Origin: Candidatus Rokuibacteriota bacterium
GTDB taxonomy: Bacteria > Methylomirabilota > Methylomirabilia > Rokubacteriales > CSP1-6
Direction of reading: 5' to 3'
DNA: 64,000 nt
Assembly (NCBI GenBank): GCA_030647435.1
Contig: JAUSJX010000012.1
Coordinates: 134,063-198,062, forward strand
The translations under genes were made by a program, and so were the position numbers. Positions 17,212 to 25,448 of this stretch are shown here, piece after piece. The notes under the pieces were generated by a model. It did not search any database, was not told the DNA's origin, and worked only from the letters and a program-made list of their open reading frames with translations. Position 1 is the first letter of the stretch. Every line of letters begins with the position of its first letter.

Positions 17212-18341
17212 GGCGCCGCGCGAAGCCTCCCGATAGTCTCGAGGTAGAGCGCCTCCATAGCTTCCGCGTGACGCTCCCCGGTGAAGAGGAGAAGGGCGCG
17301 GCGTCTCCCGGCCTCGCCCATGGCGCGCGCCTCAGAGGGAGCCGACAGGAGACGCTCAAGGGAGGCGGACACTGCCGCCGGGCTCGGCTCGTCGAGGAGG
17401 AGCCCCGTCTCCCCGTGGACCACGGCGTCAGGGAGCGCGCCCACCCGGGCGGCGAGGACAGGCCGCCCCGCGGCCATGGCCTCGAGGGCCGCCCGGCAGG
17501 ACTCGTCCGAGCCCGCTCCCATGAGGACGAACACGTCGAGGGCTCCGAGCACCGCCGGCAGGTCGGCATCCCGATAGCCGGCAAAGAACACCCGGCGCTC
17601 GAGCCCGAGGCGCTTGACGAGCCCCTCGAGCGCATCGCGCCGCTCTCCCTTTCCGACCAGCAACAGCCGCGCATCGTCGAGCGCGCGGGAGAGCAAGCGG
17701 AAGCCTTCGATCAGAGCCTCGTGACCCCGGCCGCCAGCGAGCCGCGCCACGCAGCCGACGAGGGGGACGCCGGTCGCCCCGAATTCCTCGCGGATCTTTA
17801 TGGCGCCCGGCGCGTCAGTGACGAAGCGCGCGGCGTCCACTACGCCGTCCGCGCGGTAGAGCCGCGAACCGGGGACGCGGGTTTGGCGAAGGCGCTCCTC
17901 GATGCGCCGGCTCACGGCAATGACTGCGTCCGTGCGTCGGTAGAGCGCCGAATCCGGCCAAGCGCGCCGGACCGAGCGCTCGTTGTGGAAGGTCCTGATG
18001 AGGGCTGCCGTGCCGTGTCCCCACCACCCCAGCCAGTGGTCGTGGCCGTGATGGACGTGGACCACGTCCACGCCCTCACGGGTCACGAGGCTCCTGAGCC
18101 GCCGGGCATCACGCACGATGGCTACCGGGCCGGACTTGACGTCGAGCCTCAAATCTTCCAAGGGCTCTATGCCGGCCGCGCGCGCCTTGGCCTCGAAGCG
18201 GTCGCCTGCCGCCAGACCGAGAAGCACGCGGTGCCCGCGGGCCTGGAGCCCGAGGACCAGCCGGAGCACGGGCTCCGCGCTTCCCGTCCACCAGCGGTTG
18301 GCGACGACGTGGAGGACTGTGAGCCCGCCCGTTCCGCTCAT
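17208..18341 (-). CDS. Glycosyltransferase family 4
   Basis: A 377-residue GT-B protein. LHVVANRWWTGSAEP forms the N-terminal nucleotide/acceptor loop, VHVHHGHDHW lies further on, and the donor domain carries D-x7-E instead of E-x7-E. It is similar in layout to its two neighbours, consistent with gene duplication within the cluster. A long run of Arg/Leu/Ala helices gives no sign of membrane segments, so it should act peripherally on the cytoplasmic side. Substrate unknown. Confidence 0.8.
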   Translation of the reverse strand: MSGTGGLTVLHVVANRWWTGSAEPVLRLVLGLQARGHRVLLGLAAGDRFEAKARAAGIEPLEDLRLDVKSGPVAIVRDARRLRSLVTREGVDVVHVHHGHDHWLGWWGHGTAALIRTFHNERSVRRAWPDSALYRRTDAVIAVSRRIEERLRQTRVPGSRLYRADGVVDAARFVTDAPGAIKIREEFGATGVPLVGCVARLAGGRGHEALIEGFRLLSRALDDARLLLVGKGERRDALEGLVKRLGLERRVFFAGYRDADLPAVLGALDVFVLMGAGSDESCRAALEAMAAGRPVLAARVGALPDAVVHGETGLLLDEPSPAAVSASLERLLSAPSEARAMGEAGRRRALLLFTGERHAEAMEALYLETIGRLRAAP

Positions 18342-19447
18342 GCGCGCACCGGACGTGGGGCCGCTCCCGCGATGACATCGTCGTAGAGGGCAAGCAGGCG
18401 CGAGACGGAAGTGCCATGAGAGAAACGCTCCTCGACCAGCCGCCGCGCCCCCCGGGCGCGAGCCGCGGCGCCCGATCCGTCGCTCAAGACCGACTCAATA
18501 GCGCGCGCCAGGGCGGCGGCGTCCTCGGGCGGGACGAGAATGCCCGTCTCGCCATCCTTGACCACCTCGGGAATTCCGCCGATCGCGCTCGCCACCACGG
18601 GTACCCCGGCCGCGAAAGCCTGGAGAAGGGACTGCGGCACACCCTCGGTCCGCGTCGAAGCCAGGACAAAGCAGTCCATGGCGCGCAAGAGCGCCGGCAC
18701 GTCGGTCCGGAAGCCGGTGAAGACGACCGCCTCACCGAGACCGCGATCCTTCGCGAGCCCTTCGACCCAAGGCCGCCGGATTCCGTCGCCGACGAGCAGG
18801 AGCCGCGCCGTGGGATGCCGGGCGTGAACCGCGGCGAAAGCGTCGAGGAGATATGCATGGCCCTTCGAACCCCTGAACATGGCGACCGACCCGATCACGG
18901 GCCGCGCAAGGCCCAGGCTCTGGCGCATCGCGTGGGCATCGTCTGAGCCACCGGTAAATTCCGCCAGATCCACGCCCGCCGGGATGGCGGTGACCCGCCC
19001 GGGATCGACCCCGGCCTCGATCACGAGGCGGCGGATGGCCTCACCGCTCGTGATCACCCGATCCGCGAGCCAACGATAGACGGGGTTCCAGCGCCGTCGT
19101 ATGCGGATCGAGACATGGCGCGTCCGCACGACGGGGACGCCAGCGGCGCGCGCAGCCAGCCCGCCCACCCAGCCGTCCACCGAGCTGTGGGTGTGGACGA
19201 GGCTGACCCGCTCCCGCCTGATCAGCCGCTGGAGCGCGCAGACGGCGCCGAGATCCCACGCGCCCCGCATGCGGACACCCACGGCCTCGAGACCCGCCGC
19301 GCGCGCTTGTCCCACGAAGCGGCCATCGGGCTGACCCGCCAGGAGGACCCGCCAGCCTCGCTCGACAGTCCAGCGAGCCTCGCTGAGCGTCCTCAGCTCC
19401 TGGCCTCCGAGGCCCGGAGAGGACTCGGTGTGGAGCACGGTCCTCAT
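18338..19447 (-). CDS. Glycosyltransferase family 4
   Basis: A 369-residue GT-B protein beginning with VLHTESSPGLGGQE, followed by VHTHSSVDGW and VRTRH. The catalytic acidic pair reads E-x7-Q (EGVPQSLLQ), so the second acid is replaced. The frame is open well upstream, but ATG 19447 overlaps the waaF stop (ATGA), in line with every other junction here. It is the first of five tandem GT4-type genes after waaF, which places it next in the likely order of core extension. Substrate unknown. Confidence 0.8.
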   Translation of the reverse strand: MRTVLHTESSPGLGGQELRTLSEARWTVERGWRVLLAGQPDGRFVGQARAAGLEAVGVRMRGAWDLGAVCALQRLIRRERVSLVHTHSSVDGWVGGLAARAAGVPVVRTRHVSIRIRRRWNPVYRWLADRVITSGEAIRRLVIEAGVDPGRVTAIPAGVDLAEFTGGSDDAHAMRQSLGLARPVIGSVAMFRGSKGHAYLLDAFAAVHARHPTARLLLVGDGIRRPWVEGLAKDRGLGEAVVFTGFRTDVPALLRAMDCFVLASTRTEGVPQSLLQAFAAGVPVVASAIGGIPEVVKDGETGILVPPEDAAALARAIESVLSDGSGAAARARGARRLVEERFSHGTSVSRLLALYDDVIAGAAPRPVRA

Positions 19448-20451
19448 GCCGTGAGCACCTCCTCCACTATCTCGGTCACGGCGGCCGCCGCGATGTCCCG
19501 CATGCACACGTGGTCGATGGGACAGCGCGGGAGGAAGCACGGCGCGCACGGCGCGCGCCCTTCGACTCTCCGGGCCGCCTGGCTCCTGGGAGCCGTGAGA
19601 CGCGGATCCGTCGGCCCGAAGAGCGTGACCGTGGGCGTGCCGACCGCCGCCGCGAGATGCGCGAGCCCTGTGTCGCTGCTGACCAGGCACGCGAGGCGGG
19701 CGAGAAGCCGGGGCAGCAGCTCGGGCCGGTCCCGAGCGACGAGTGATGGAATGGCCCAGCCGGCGGAGGCCGAGACCGCGGCGACCGTCTCCACGTCGGC
19801 AGGGCTGCCCAGGAGAATGGGGCGGAGCCCGCGCTCACTCAGGCGCGTAGCCGCCTCGCCGAATGACGCCGCCGGCCACTGCTTCGACGAGCCGAATGAT
19901 GCGCCGAGGTGCAGTCCCACCGCCCGGGCCCCGCGGGAGACTCCGCACTCGTCGAGCAGCGCCGAGACCGCGGCACCGGACGCCGCATCCTCCCCGAGGC
20001 GCCAAACCGGAACCGTTGCCGGCGCCGCCACGCCTGCCGCCTCGAGGAGTCCGCGATACTCGTCGATCTGATGCAGTCGCGGCGAAGGCAGCGGTACGGC
20101 ATGCGTCAGCAACGCTCGCCGCAGGTCGGTGTCATAGCCGAGCCGCATACGGGCGCCCCAGAGACGCGCCGCGAGGGCGGACTCGAAGGAATTCGTGAGC
20201 AGTACCGCACCATCCGGGCGCATTGCCCGGAGCGATGCGGCGAGCCGGCGGCGGTCCCTCCACTCGAGCGGATAGGGCACAAGGGCATCAGCCACGCCCT
20301 GTCCCGCGAGAAGAGACGCCCAGCGGCCGACGGCCACCACGCAAACCCCGGCGCGGGCCGCTCGAAGGCCGTGCAAAGCGGGCAGCGCCATCACCGTGTC
20401 GCCGAGCCAGTTCGGGAGGCGCACCATGACGGCCCCGGTCTCGAACATCAC
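19444..20451 (-). CDS. waaF: ADP-heptose:LPS heptosyltransferase II (GT9)
   Basis: A 335-residue GT9 enzyme that adds the second heptose of the inner core. The N-terminus VRLPNWLGDTVMALPAL is the WaaF signature, distinct from the KLSSLGDVVH of WaaC in this window. The C-terminal half has GLAHLAAAVGTPTVTLFGPTDP, the ADP-binding loop, and then a short cysteine-containing segment (CAPC...CPIDHVC) usual for WaaF. It overlaps lpxK and the next glycosyltransferase by four bases each. Confidence 0.93.
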   Translation of the reverse strand: MMFETGAVMVRLPNWLGDTVMALPALHGLRAARAGVCVVAVGRWASLLAGQGVADALVPYPLEWRDRRRLAASLRAMRPDGAVLLTNSFESALAARLWGARMRLGYDTDLRRALLTHAVPLPSPRLHQIDEYRGLLEAAGVAAPATVPVWRLGEDAASGAAVSALLDECGVSRGARAVGLHLGASFGSSKQWPAASFGEAATRLSERGLRPILLGSPADVETVAAVSASAGWAIPSLVARDRPELLPRLLARLACLVSSDTGLAHLAAAVGTPTVTLFGPTDPRLTAPRSQAARRVEGRAPCAPCFLPRCPIDHVCMRDIAAAAVTEIVEEVLTA

Positions 20452-21572
20452 GGCATCCGCCGCCCGACGGCCGCGCGTCTCAGCGTCTCGCTGAGCACCT
20501 GGGCGAGGGCCACGCCGTCGGCGCCCATCTCGAGCCGCACTGATAGCACCCAGAACGGCACGTCTCCGAGGGGCATCTCACGGAGCCGGACCCAGTCCTT
20601 CTCCGTCGTGAGGGCGGCCTCGGCCCCAGTCTCCTGCACCCTCGCGGCCACGCGAGCGAGATCGCCTGGCGTGTACCAGTGATGGTCCGGGAACTCCGCC
20701 AACCCCGCTACCTCCGCTCCCAGGCCCTCGGCTGTCGCGACGAATCCCCCGGGTGCCGCGAGTCCCGCCAGGATGAGCACCTTCCGCCCGCAGAGCGCCT
20801 CAGGCGCTTCGGCACGAACGTGGTTGCCGCGCCGAAGCGACGTCGGGCGGTAGGCGCCGCTCAAAACTGTCGCTGCCGATGCTCGAAGCCGCAGCACGTG
20901 GGCGATATCGCTTGTGGCGGTGACAGTTGGCGGGTTCGTGACCACGACGAGACGGGCCCGCTTGAGCGCGGACAGCGGCTCGCGCAGGGAGCCCCTCGGA
21001 AAGAGCCGACCGTTACCCCACGGGTTGCTTCCGGAAACCACGACGATCTCGAGGTCCTTGTAGAGCGTCCTGTGCTGGAATCCGTCGTCGAGGACCAGCG
21101 CGTTGGCGAAACATGTCCCGACCGCGACCGCCCCCGCGTCGTACCGGCTCTCCCCCACCACGATCGGCACGCCGGGCAGCCGTTCAGCCAGGAGCACAGG
21201 TTCGTCGCCGCCGTCCCTGGCGCCGAGCCGGAGGCCGCCGCCGTCGGCCACGATTCGAACGCCGCGCGTGCGCCGCCCATATCCTCGGCTAACGATGGCG
21301 GGCCGCGCGCCCATCTCGCGGAGCGCCAGCACGACGACCTCGGCCAAGGGTGTCTTTCCGCTCCCGCCCACCGTGACATTGCCGACCGATATCACCGGCA
21401 CGGGAAGGCCGCGCGTGGACAGAAGGCCGATCCGGTAGGACGCGGAGCGCGCCGTGAGGGCGGCGCGATAGGCCACCGCCGCCGCGCTGAGACCTGCGCG
21501 CACCAGGGGGCCCGCCCGCCCATGCCAGGCTTCTTGCAGCCAAAGCTCCGGAGCCCGCCCCGGTTCAGCCAT
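20448..21572 (-). CDS. lpxK: Tetraacyldisaccharide 4'-kinase (lipid A)
   Basis: A 374-residue membrane-associated kinase that phosphorylates the 4' position of the lipid A precursor, yielding lipid IVA. An N-terminal hydrophobic helix (about 23-40) is followed by the Walker A sequence GGSGKTP (69-75) and the family motif SRGYGR. Later segments (VLDDGFQHR) are conserved LpxK residues near the active site. It overlaps waaA upstream by eight bases and waaF downstream by four. Confidence 0.94.
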   Translation of the reverse strand: MAEPGRAPELWLQEAWHGRAGPLVRAGLSAAAVAYRAALTARSASYRIGLLSTRGLPVPVISVGNVTVGGSGKTPLAEVVVLALREMGARPAIVSRGYGRRTRGVRIVADGGGLRLGARDGGDEPVLLAERLPGVPIVVGESRYDAGAVAVGTCFANALVLDDGFQHRTLYKDLEIVVVSGSNPWGNGRLFPRGSLREPLSALKRARLVVVTNPPTVTATSDIAHVLRLRASAATVLSGAYRPTSLRRGNHVRAEAPEALCGRKVLILAGLAAPGGFVATAEGLGAEVAGLAEFPDHHWYTPGDLARVAARVQETGAEAALTTEKDWVRLREMPLGDVPFWVLSVRLEMGADGVALAQVLSETLRRAAVGRRMP

Positions 21573-22848
21573 GCGCCGGCTCCATCAAGAAGCGCTCCAC
21601 GAGCTCGAGGGTGTGCTTCACGGCTCCCTGACGACCCACGACGGCCTGGAAGGCGGCCTCTCCCATACGCCGCCTAAGCTCGAGGTCGCCCAACAGGTGG
21701 CCGACGCAGCGCTCGAGCTCCGCGCCCTCGCGGACCAGCACCGCGCCGCCGGCGGCCAGGAGGACGTCGGCGCTCTCGCGGAAATTGCCCGTATGAGGCC
21801 CGAAGAGGACCGCCTTTCGCAGCAGCGCGGGCTCCAGCATGTTGTGGCCGCCTGTCGGGACGAGGCTGCCCCCGACGAACACCACGGTCGCGACCCTGTA
21901 GAGCTGCGCCAGCTCGCCGACCGTGTCGAGAATGATCACCGCACTCCGGTCCCGCGCACCCGGAAGATCGCTGCGGCGGACCGCGCTGAGCCCACGTTCG
22001 AGCACGAGGCGCTCCACCTCCGGCACGCGCTCCGGGTGCCGCGGGGCAAGGAGCAGAACGAGCTGCGGGAAGCGCACGCGGAGCCGCGCGAAGGCGTCCA
22101 GCACGGCGGCATCCTCGCCCCGATGCGTGCTGCCCGCGATCCACACGAGGTCATCCTCGCCGAGTCCGAGCAGCCGCTGCCACAGGGACTCGCCGCCGGC
22201 ATCCGGGGGGGCGAGGTCCGTCTTGAGATTGCCCGTGACCACGACCCGCTCGGGCGGGGCGCCGAGGGCGATGATGCGGCGGGCGTCCTCCTGCGACTGC
22301 ATCGCGAAGACCCCGACGTCACGCAGCATTCGGGAGGTGAGGAAACGCACGCGGCGGTAGCGCCGGAAGGAGCGGTCCGAGATGCGTCCGTTGGCGATCA
22401 TGGACGGGATGCCGCGCGCCGCCAGCGCCCGAAAGAAATTCGGCCACAGCTCGGTCTCCATGCCGATGAAGAAGCGGGGCCTCACGGCATCCAGCGCGCG
22501 GCGGACAGGCCTCGGCAGGTCGACGGGGAAGTACCGGTGGCTGACCTTGCCATCGAGCCGGTCGGACACAATGCGCGCCCCCGTCGGCGTGACCGTCGTC
22601 ATGACGATACCGAGCTCCGGCCACCGGCGGAGGAGCGCCTCGACCAGCGGGACCGCCGTCGCCGCCTCCCCGACGGACACGGCGTGGATCCAGCAGCGCG
22701 GCTCGGCCGGCAGGTCCGCCCCGTAGCGCCCGAGGCGCTGGCCGATCGCCTTGTCGTAGCCGGAGCGCCTGAACTTCCGAACCGCGAACACGGGCAAGTA
22801 GGCGAGCAGCCCGAGCCGGAGCGCCATGGAGTAGAGGGCGTGGATCAG
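21565..22848 (-). CDS. waaA: 3-deoxy-D-manno-octulosonic acid transferase
   Basis: Kdo transferase (GT30) of 427 residues that adds Kdo to lipid IVA. An N-terminal hydrophobic helix anchors it; the GT-B body contains CWIHAVSVGE (Kdo/lipid A site), GMETELWPN and the C-terminal GGSLVPTGGHN...EP. No ATG fits well: the first one (22827) removes the conserved start of the anchor and has no ribosome binding site. A CTG at 22848 overlaps the preceding stop as CTGA and lies seven bases after GAGGAGG, so CTG is the likely start. Whether it adds one or two Kdo residues is unknown. Confidence 0.93.
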   Translation of the reverse strand: MIHALYSMALRLGLLAYLPVFAVRKFRRSGYDKAIGQRLGRYGADLPAEPRCWIHAVSVGEAATAVPLVEALLRRWPELGIVMTTVTPTGARIVSDRLDGKVSHRYFPVDLPRPVRRALDAVRPRFFIGMETELWPNFFRALAARGIPSMIANGRISDRSFRRYRRVRFLTSRMLRDVGVFAMQSQEDARRIIALGAPPERVVVTGNLKTDLAPPDAGGESLWQRLLGLGEDDLVWIAGSTHRGEDAAVLDAFARLRVRFPQLVLLLAPRHPERVPEVERLVLERGLSAVRRSDLPGARDRSAVIILDTVGELAQLYRVATVVFVGGSLVPTGGHNMLEPALLRKAVLFGPHTGNFRESADVLLAAGGAVLVREGAELERCVGHLLGDLELRRRMGEAAFQAVVGRQGAVKHTLELVERFLMEPAHG

Positions 22849-23495
22849 CGGCGCGCCTCCTCGTCGACCTGCCAGGTGACGGCATTCAAGGCGGCTTCGA
22901 TCTCCTTGCGCGCGGTTGCCTCTCCGGCCGCGTCGATGTCGCGGGGGACGAGGATCGGCTCGCCGAAGCGGACTACACACCGCGAGAAGGGCTTCGGGAT
23001 CCGGAATTCGTCCCACGAGCGCGCCCGCCATTCGGAAGACGCCGCGAGAGCCGCCGGCACCACCGGCGCGCCCGTCAGCCTTGCCAGCACCACGACCCCG
23101 GCCTTGCACACCTCCCGCGGACCCCGCGGGCCATCGGGCACGACGACGACGCTGTGGCCCTCCCCGATGGCGCGGGCAAGGGCCCGGAGCCCCCCCGCGC
23201 CCCCACGGCTCGAAGATCCTCGGACGGTGACGAAGCCGAAGCGGCGCAGGAGGTCGGCTATCATCGAGCCGTCTTCGGAGCGGCTGACCAGCGCGAAGAG
23301 CCCCCGCCGGCGATAGAGGTACGGCAGCAGCAGGAGGCGCGCGTGCCAGACGACGTAGATGACGCCCGCGCCCGCGGCCTGCAGGGGCTCCACGGTTTTC
23401 TCTTCACGGCGAAGACGCAGCGTGGCGGCGAGAAGCCGGAGCGCCCACGACGCTGCGGCCGGGGCCAGCTTCCGCCCGAGCCGGGCGGCATTCAT
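22845..23495 (-). CDS. Lysophospholipid-acyltransferase-like protein (DUF374 type)
   Basis: A 216-residue LPLAT-superfamily protein. It has VVWHARLLLLPY (the variant active-site histidine block) and VVPDGPRGP (substrate-binding block), plus one N-terminal hydrophobic helix. Members are commonly found beside waaA and may act as a late acyltransferase in lipid A or envelope lipid synthesis; the true substrate has not been settled for the family. In this window no separate LpxL/LpxM is present, which makes an acyltransferase role attractive but unproved. Overlaps lpxB by four bases. Confidence 0.8.
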   Translation of the reverse strand: MNAARLGRKLAPAAASWALRLLAATLRLRREEKTVEPLQAAGAGVIYVVWHARLLLLPYLYRRRGLFALVSRSEDGSMIADLLRRFGFVTVRGSSSRGGAGGLRALARAIGEGHSVVVVPDGPRGPREVCKAGVVVLARLTGAPVVPAALAASSEWRARSWDEFRIPKPFSRCVVRFGEPILVPRDIDAAGEATARKEIEAALNAVTWQVDEEARR

Positions 23496-24655
23496 GCGAC
23501 GCCCGCGACCTTCAGCACGGCCCGCGCCGCCCGCGCCCCGACGCCCGGCTGCCCCAGCCTCGAGCGCACCTCTTTGAACGCCGCGCGCTGGGCGGTCGCC
23601 GCCACGGAATCGACGAGCAGGCGTTCCGCCTCGCTCGCAAGCCGCGCTCCGGTGACGTCGTCCTGAAGGATCTCGGGCACGGCGCCGCGGCCGGCGACGA
23701 TGTTCGGGAGGCTGATCCACGCCGATCGGTTCAGCAGGCGCGCGACCACCTCGCTCAGTGGCGACACGCGGTAGCAGACGACCATCGGCGCCCCGAGCAG
23801 CGCCGCCTCGAGGGTCGCCGTCCCCGAGGCGATCAGGAGCGCGTCCGAGGCCGCCATCACCTCGTGCGTGAGTCCTTCCACCACTTCCACCGGCGGGCCG
23901 CCCGCCTCGGACGCGCGCCTGAGGTGGACGGTGACGAGCCCGCGATCCACGCTCGCGGCCAACCCAAGCACGAAGCAGCGTCGGCCGTCGGCCCGGGAGA
24001 GCCGGGCTGCTGCATCCAGCATGGGCGGCAGCAGGCGGTCGACTTCCTGCCGCCGGCTGCCGGGCAGAAGGCCCACGAGGGTCTGTCTCTCTCCCACACC
24101 CAGCCGCTCGCGGGCCGTCGCCCGGTCGAGGTCGCTCGGCACCACGTCCAACAGGGGGTGGCCCACGAACTCCACCGGGACGCCTGCCTCCTCGTACAGG
24201 CTCTTCTCGAAGGGAAACGCCGCGAGGACCCGCGTCACGCGCCGAGCCATCTGCCGTATGCGTCCCCGTCGCCAGGCCCAGAGCTGCGGCGGGATGAAGT
24301 ACACGACCGGAATCCCCGCGCGCCGCGCCTGCTTTGCTAACCGCAGGTTGAACTCGGGGAAGTCGATGAGCACCATCGCCATCGGCCGGGCTTCCCGGAG
24401 CCGCCTCACCAGGAGCTTGTACGCGCGGTAGAGCCCGGGAACGCGGCCGAGGGCTTCGCTCGTCCCCATCGCGGCGTGCGCCGTCGGGTCAACGAGGATC
24501 TCGACACCCGCCGCCGCCATGCGGGGCCCGCCCATGCCGATCAGCCGCAGGCCCGGGTCGAGGGCCCGGAGCGCCCTGCACATGGTGGCGCCGTGTAGGT
24601 CGCCGGAAGCCTCACCGGCTGACAGCATGATCAGACGGCCGTCAGCGGCCGTCAT
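23492..24655 (-). CDS. lpxB: Lipid A disaccharide synthase
   Basis: A 387-residue GT19 enzyme that joins lipid X to UDP-diacylglucosamine. Visible family features are GEASGDLHGA at the N-terminus, IDFPEFNLRLAK and YFIPPQLWAWR, and the C-terminal LIASGTATLEAALLGAPMVVCYR donor motif. The start at 24655 overlaps the 3' end of lpxI by 14 bases. Its substrate lipid X would be produced by the adjacent lpxI product. Confidence 0.95.
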   Translation of the reverse strand: MTAADGRLIMLSAGEASGDLHGATMCRALRALDPGLRLIGMGGPRMAAAGVEILVDPTAHAAMGTSEALGRVPGLYRAYKLLVRRLREARPMAMVLIDFPEFNLRLAKQARRAGIPVVYFIPPQLWAWRRGRIRQMARRVTRVLAAFPFEKSLYEEAGVPVEFVGHPLLDVVPSDLDRATARERLGVGERQTLVGLLPGSRRQEVDRLLPPMLDAAARLSRADGRRCFVLGLAASVDRGLVTVHLRRASEAGGPPVEVVEGLTHEVMAASDALLIASGTATLEAALLGAPMVVCYRVSPLSEVVARLLNRSAWISLPNIVAGRGAVPEILQDDVTGARLASEAERLLVDSVAATAQRAAFKEVRSRLGQPGVGARAARAVLKVAGVA

Positions 24656-25448
24656 CCACGCTCACCACGGCGATGCCGGCGCGGTCCGCGATTCGTACCG
24701 CCTCGTCGCGCTCCACGAAAAGCACCTTGCCGCCGTCCACGCCGAGCGCCGTCGCGCCGCCCTCCGCCATGGCCGCAAGCGTCGCCGGCCCGACGGTGGG
24801 GATATCAAAGCGGAAGTCGTGCCCCGCCGCCACCGCCTTGACGACAACCGCGCCGCGGCCGGCGAGCTTGGCGCCCCGGCGGATCGTCTCGTCGGTGCCC
24901 TCGGCCGCCTCGAGGGCCAGCGTGACGCCGCGCGAGCGCACGAGGGTCTGCCCAATCCCGTGCTCCGCCAGGCTGCGCGCGAGCGCGAACCCCGCGCGTA
25001 TCTCGTCCCACTCGTCCGGCGACGGCTCCCGCGACGTCACCGTACCGGGCCCTATGATCCACGGCGAGAGAAAGGGTCGCTGGTCGAGCACCTCGATCCC
25101 CATTTCCGCGAGCGTTGCCACCACCGTCCCCGCCAGCGCGGCGTCCGATAGCCCCGCACGGGCCAGGCGGCGGCCGGCTTCGTCGGTTTCTCCGACCTCG
25201 TCGAACACGCGCTGCTTCCAGAACTTGCCCACGAACACGGCCGCCTGGACACGTTCGCCGCGGAGCGTCTGGAGGACTGCCTGGACGTCGGTGATGACGG
25301 AGGGCACCACGCGCTCGGCGTGAGCGTCAAGGCCCGCCGCCTCGTCGAAGGCGAACGCGACGACGCGCCACCCCTGGCGGGCGGCTTCGGCGGCGGCCCG
25401 GCCGGGGAGGACCCCGGCGCCGGCCATCAGCGCGAGGCGGCGCTCCAT
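24642..25448 (-). CDS. lpxI: UDP-2,3-diacylglucosamine pyrophosphatase
   Basis: A 268-residue LpxI (DUF1009) enzyme hydrolysing UDP-2,3-diacylglucosamine to lipid X and UMP; it replaces the unrelated LpxH in many bacteria. Conserved features are the N-terminal MAGAGVLPGRAA and a C-terminal half with AGHDFRFDIPTVGPATL and the GVDGGKVLFVER segment. Location between lpxB and the oxidoreductase supports the call. No LpxH homologue is present in the window. Confidence 0.93.
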   Translation of the reverse strand: MERRLALMAGAGVLPGRAAAEAARQGWRVVAFAFDEAAGLDAHAERVVPSVITDVQAVLQTLRGERVQAAVFVGKFWKQRVFDEVGETDEAGRRLARAGLSDAALAGTVVATLAEMGIEVLDQRPFLSPWIIGPGTVTSREPSPDEWDEIRAGFALARSLAEHGIGQTLVRSRGVTLALEAAEGTDETIRRGAKLAGRGAVVVKAVAAGHDFRFDIPTVGPATLAAMAEGGATALGVDGGKVLFVERDEAVRIADRAGIAVVSVDDGR

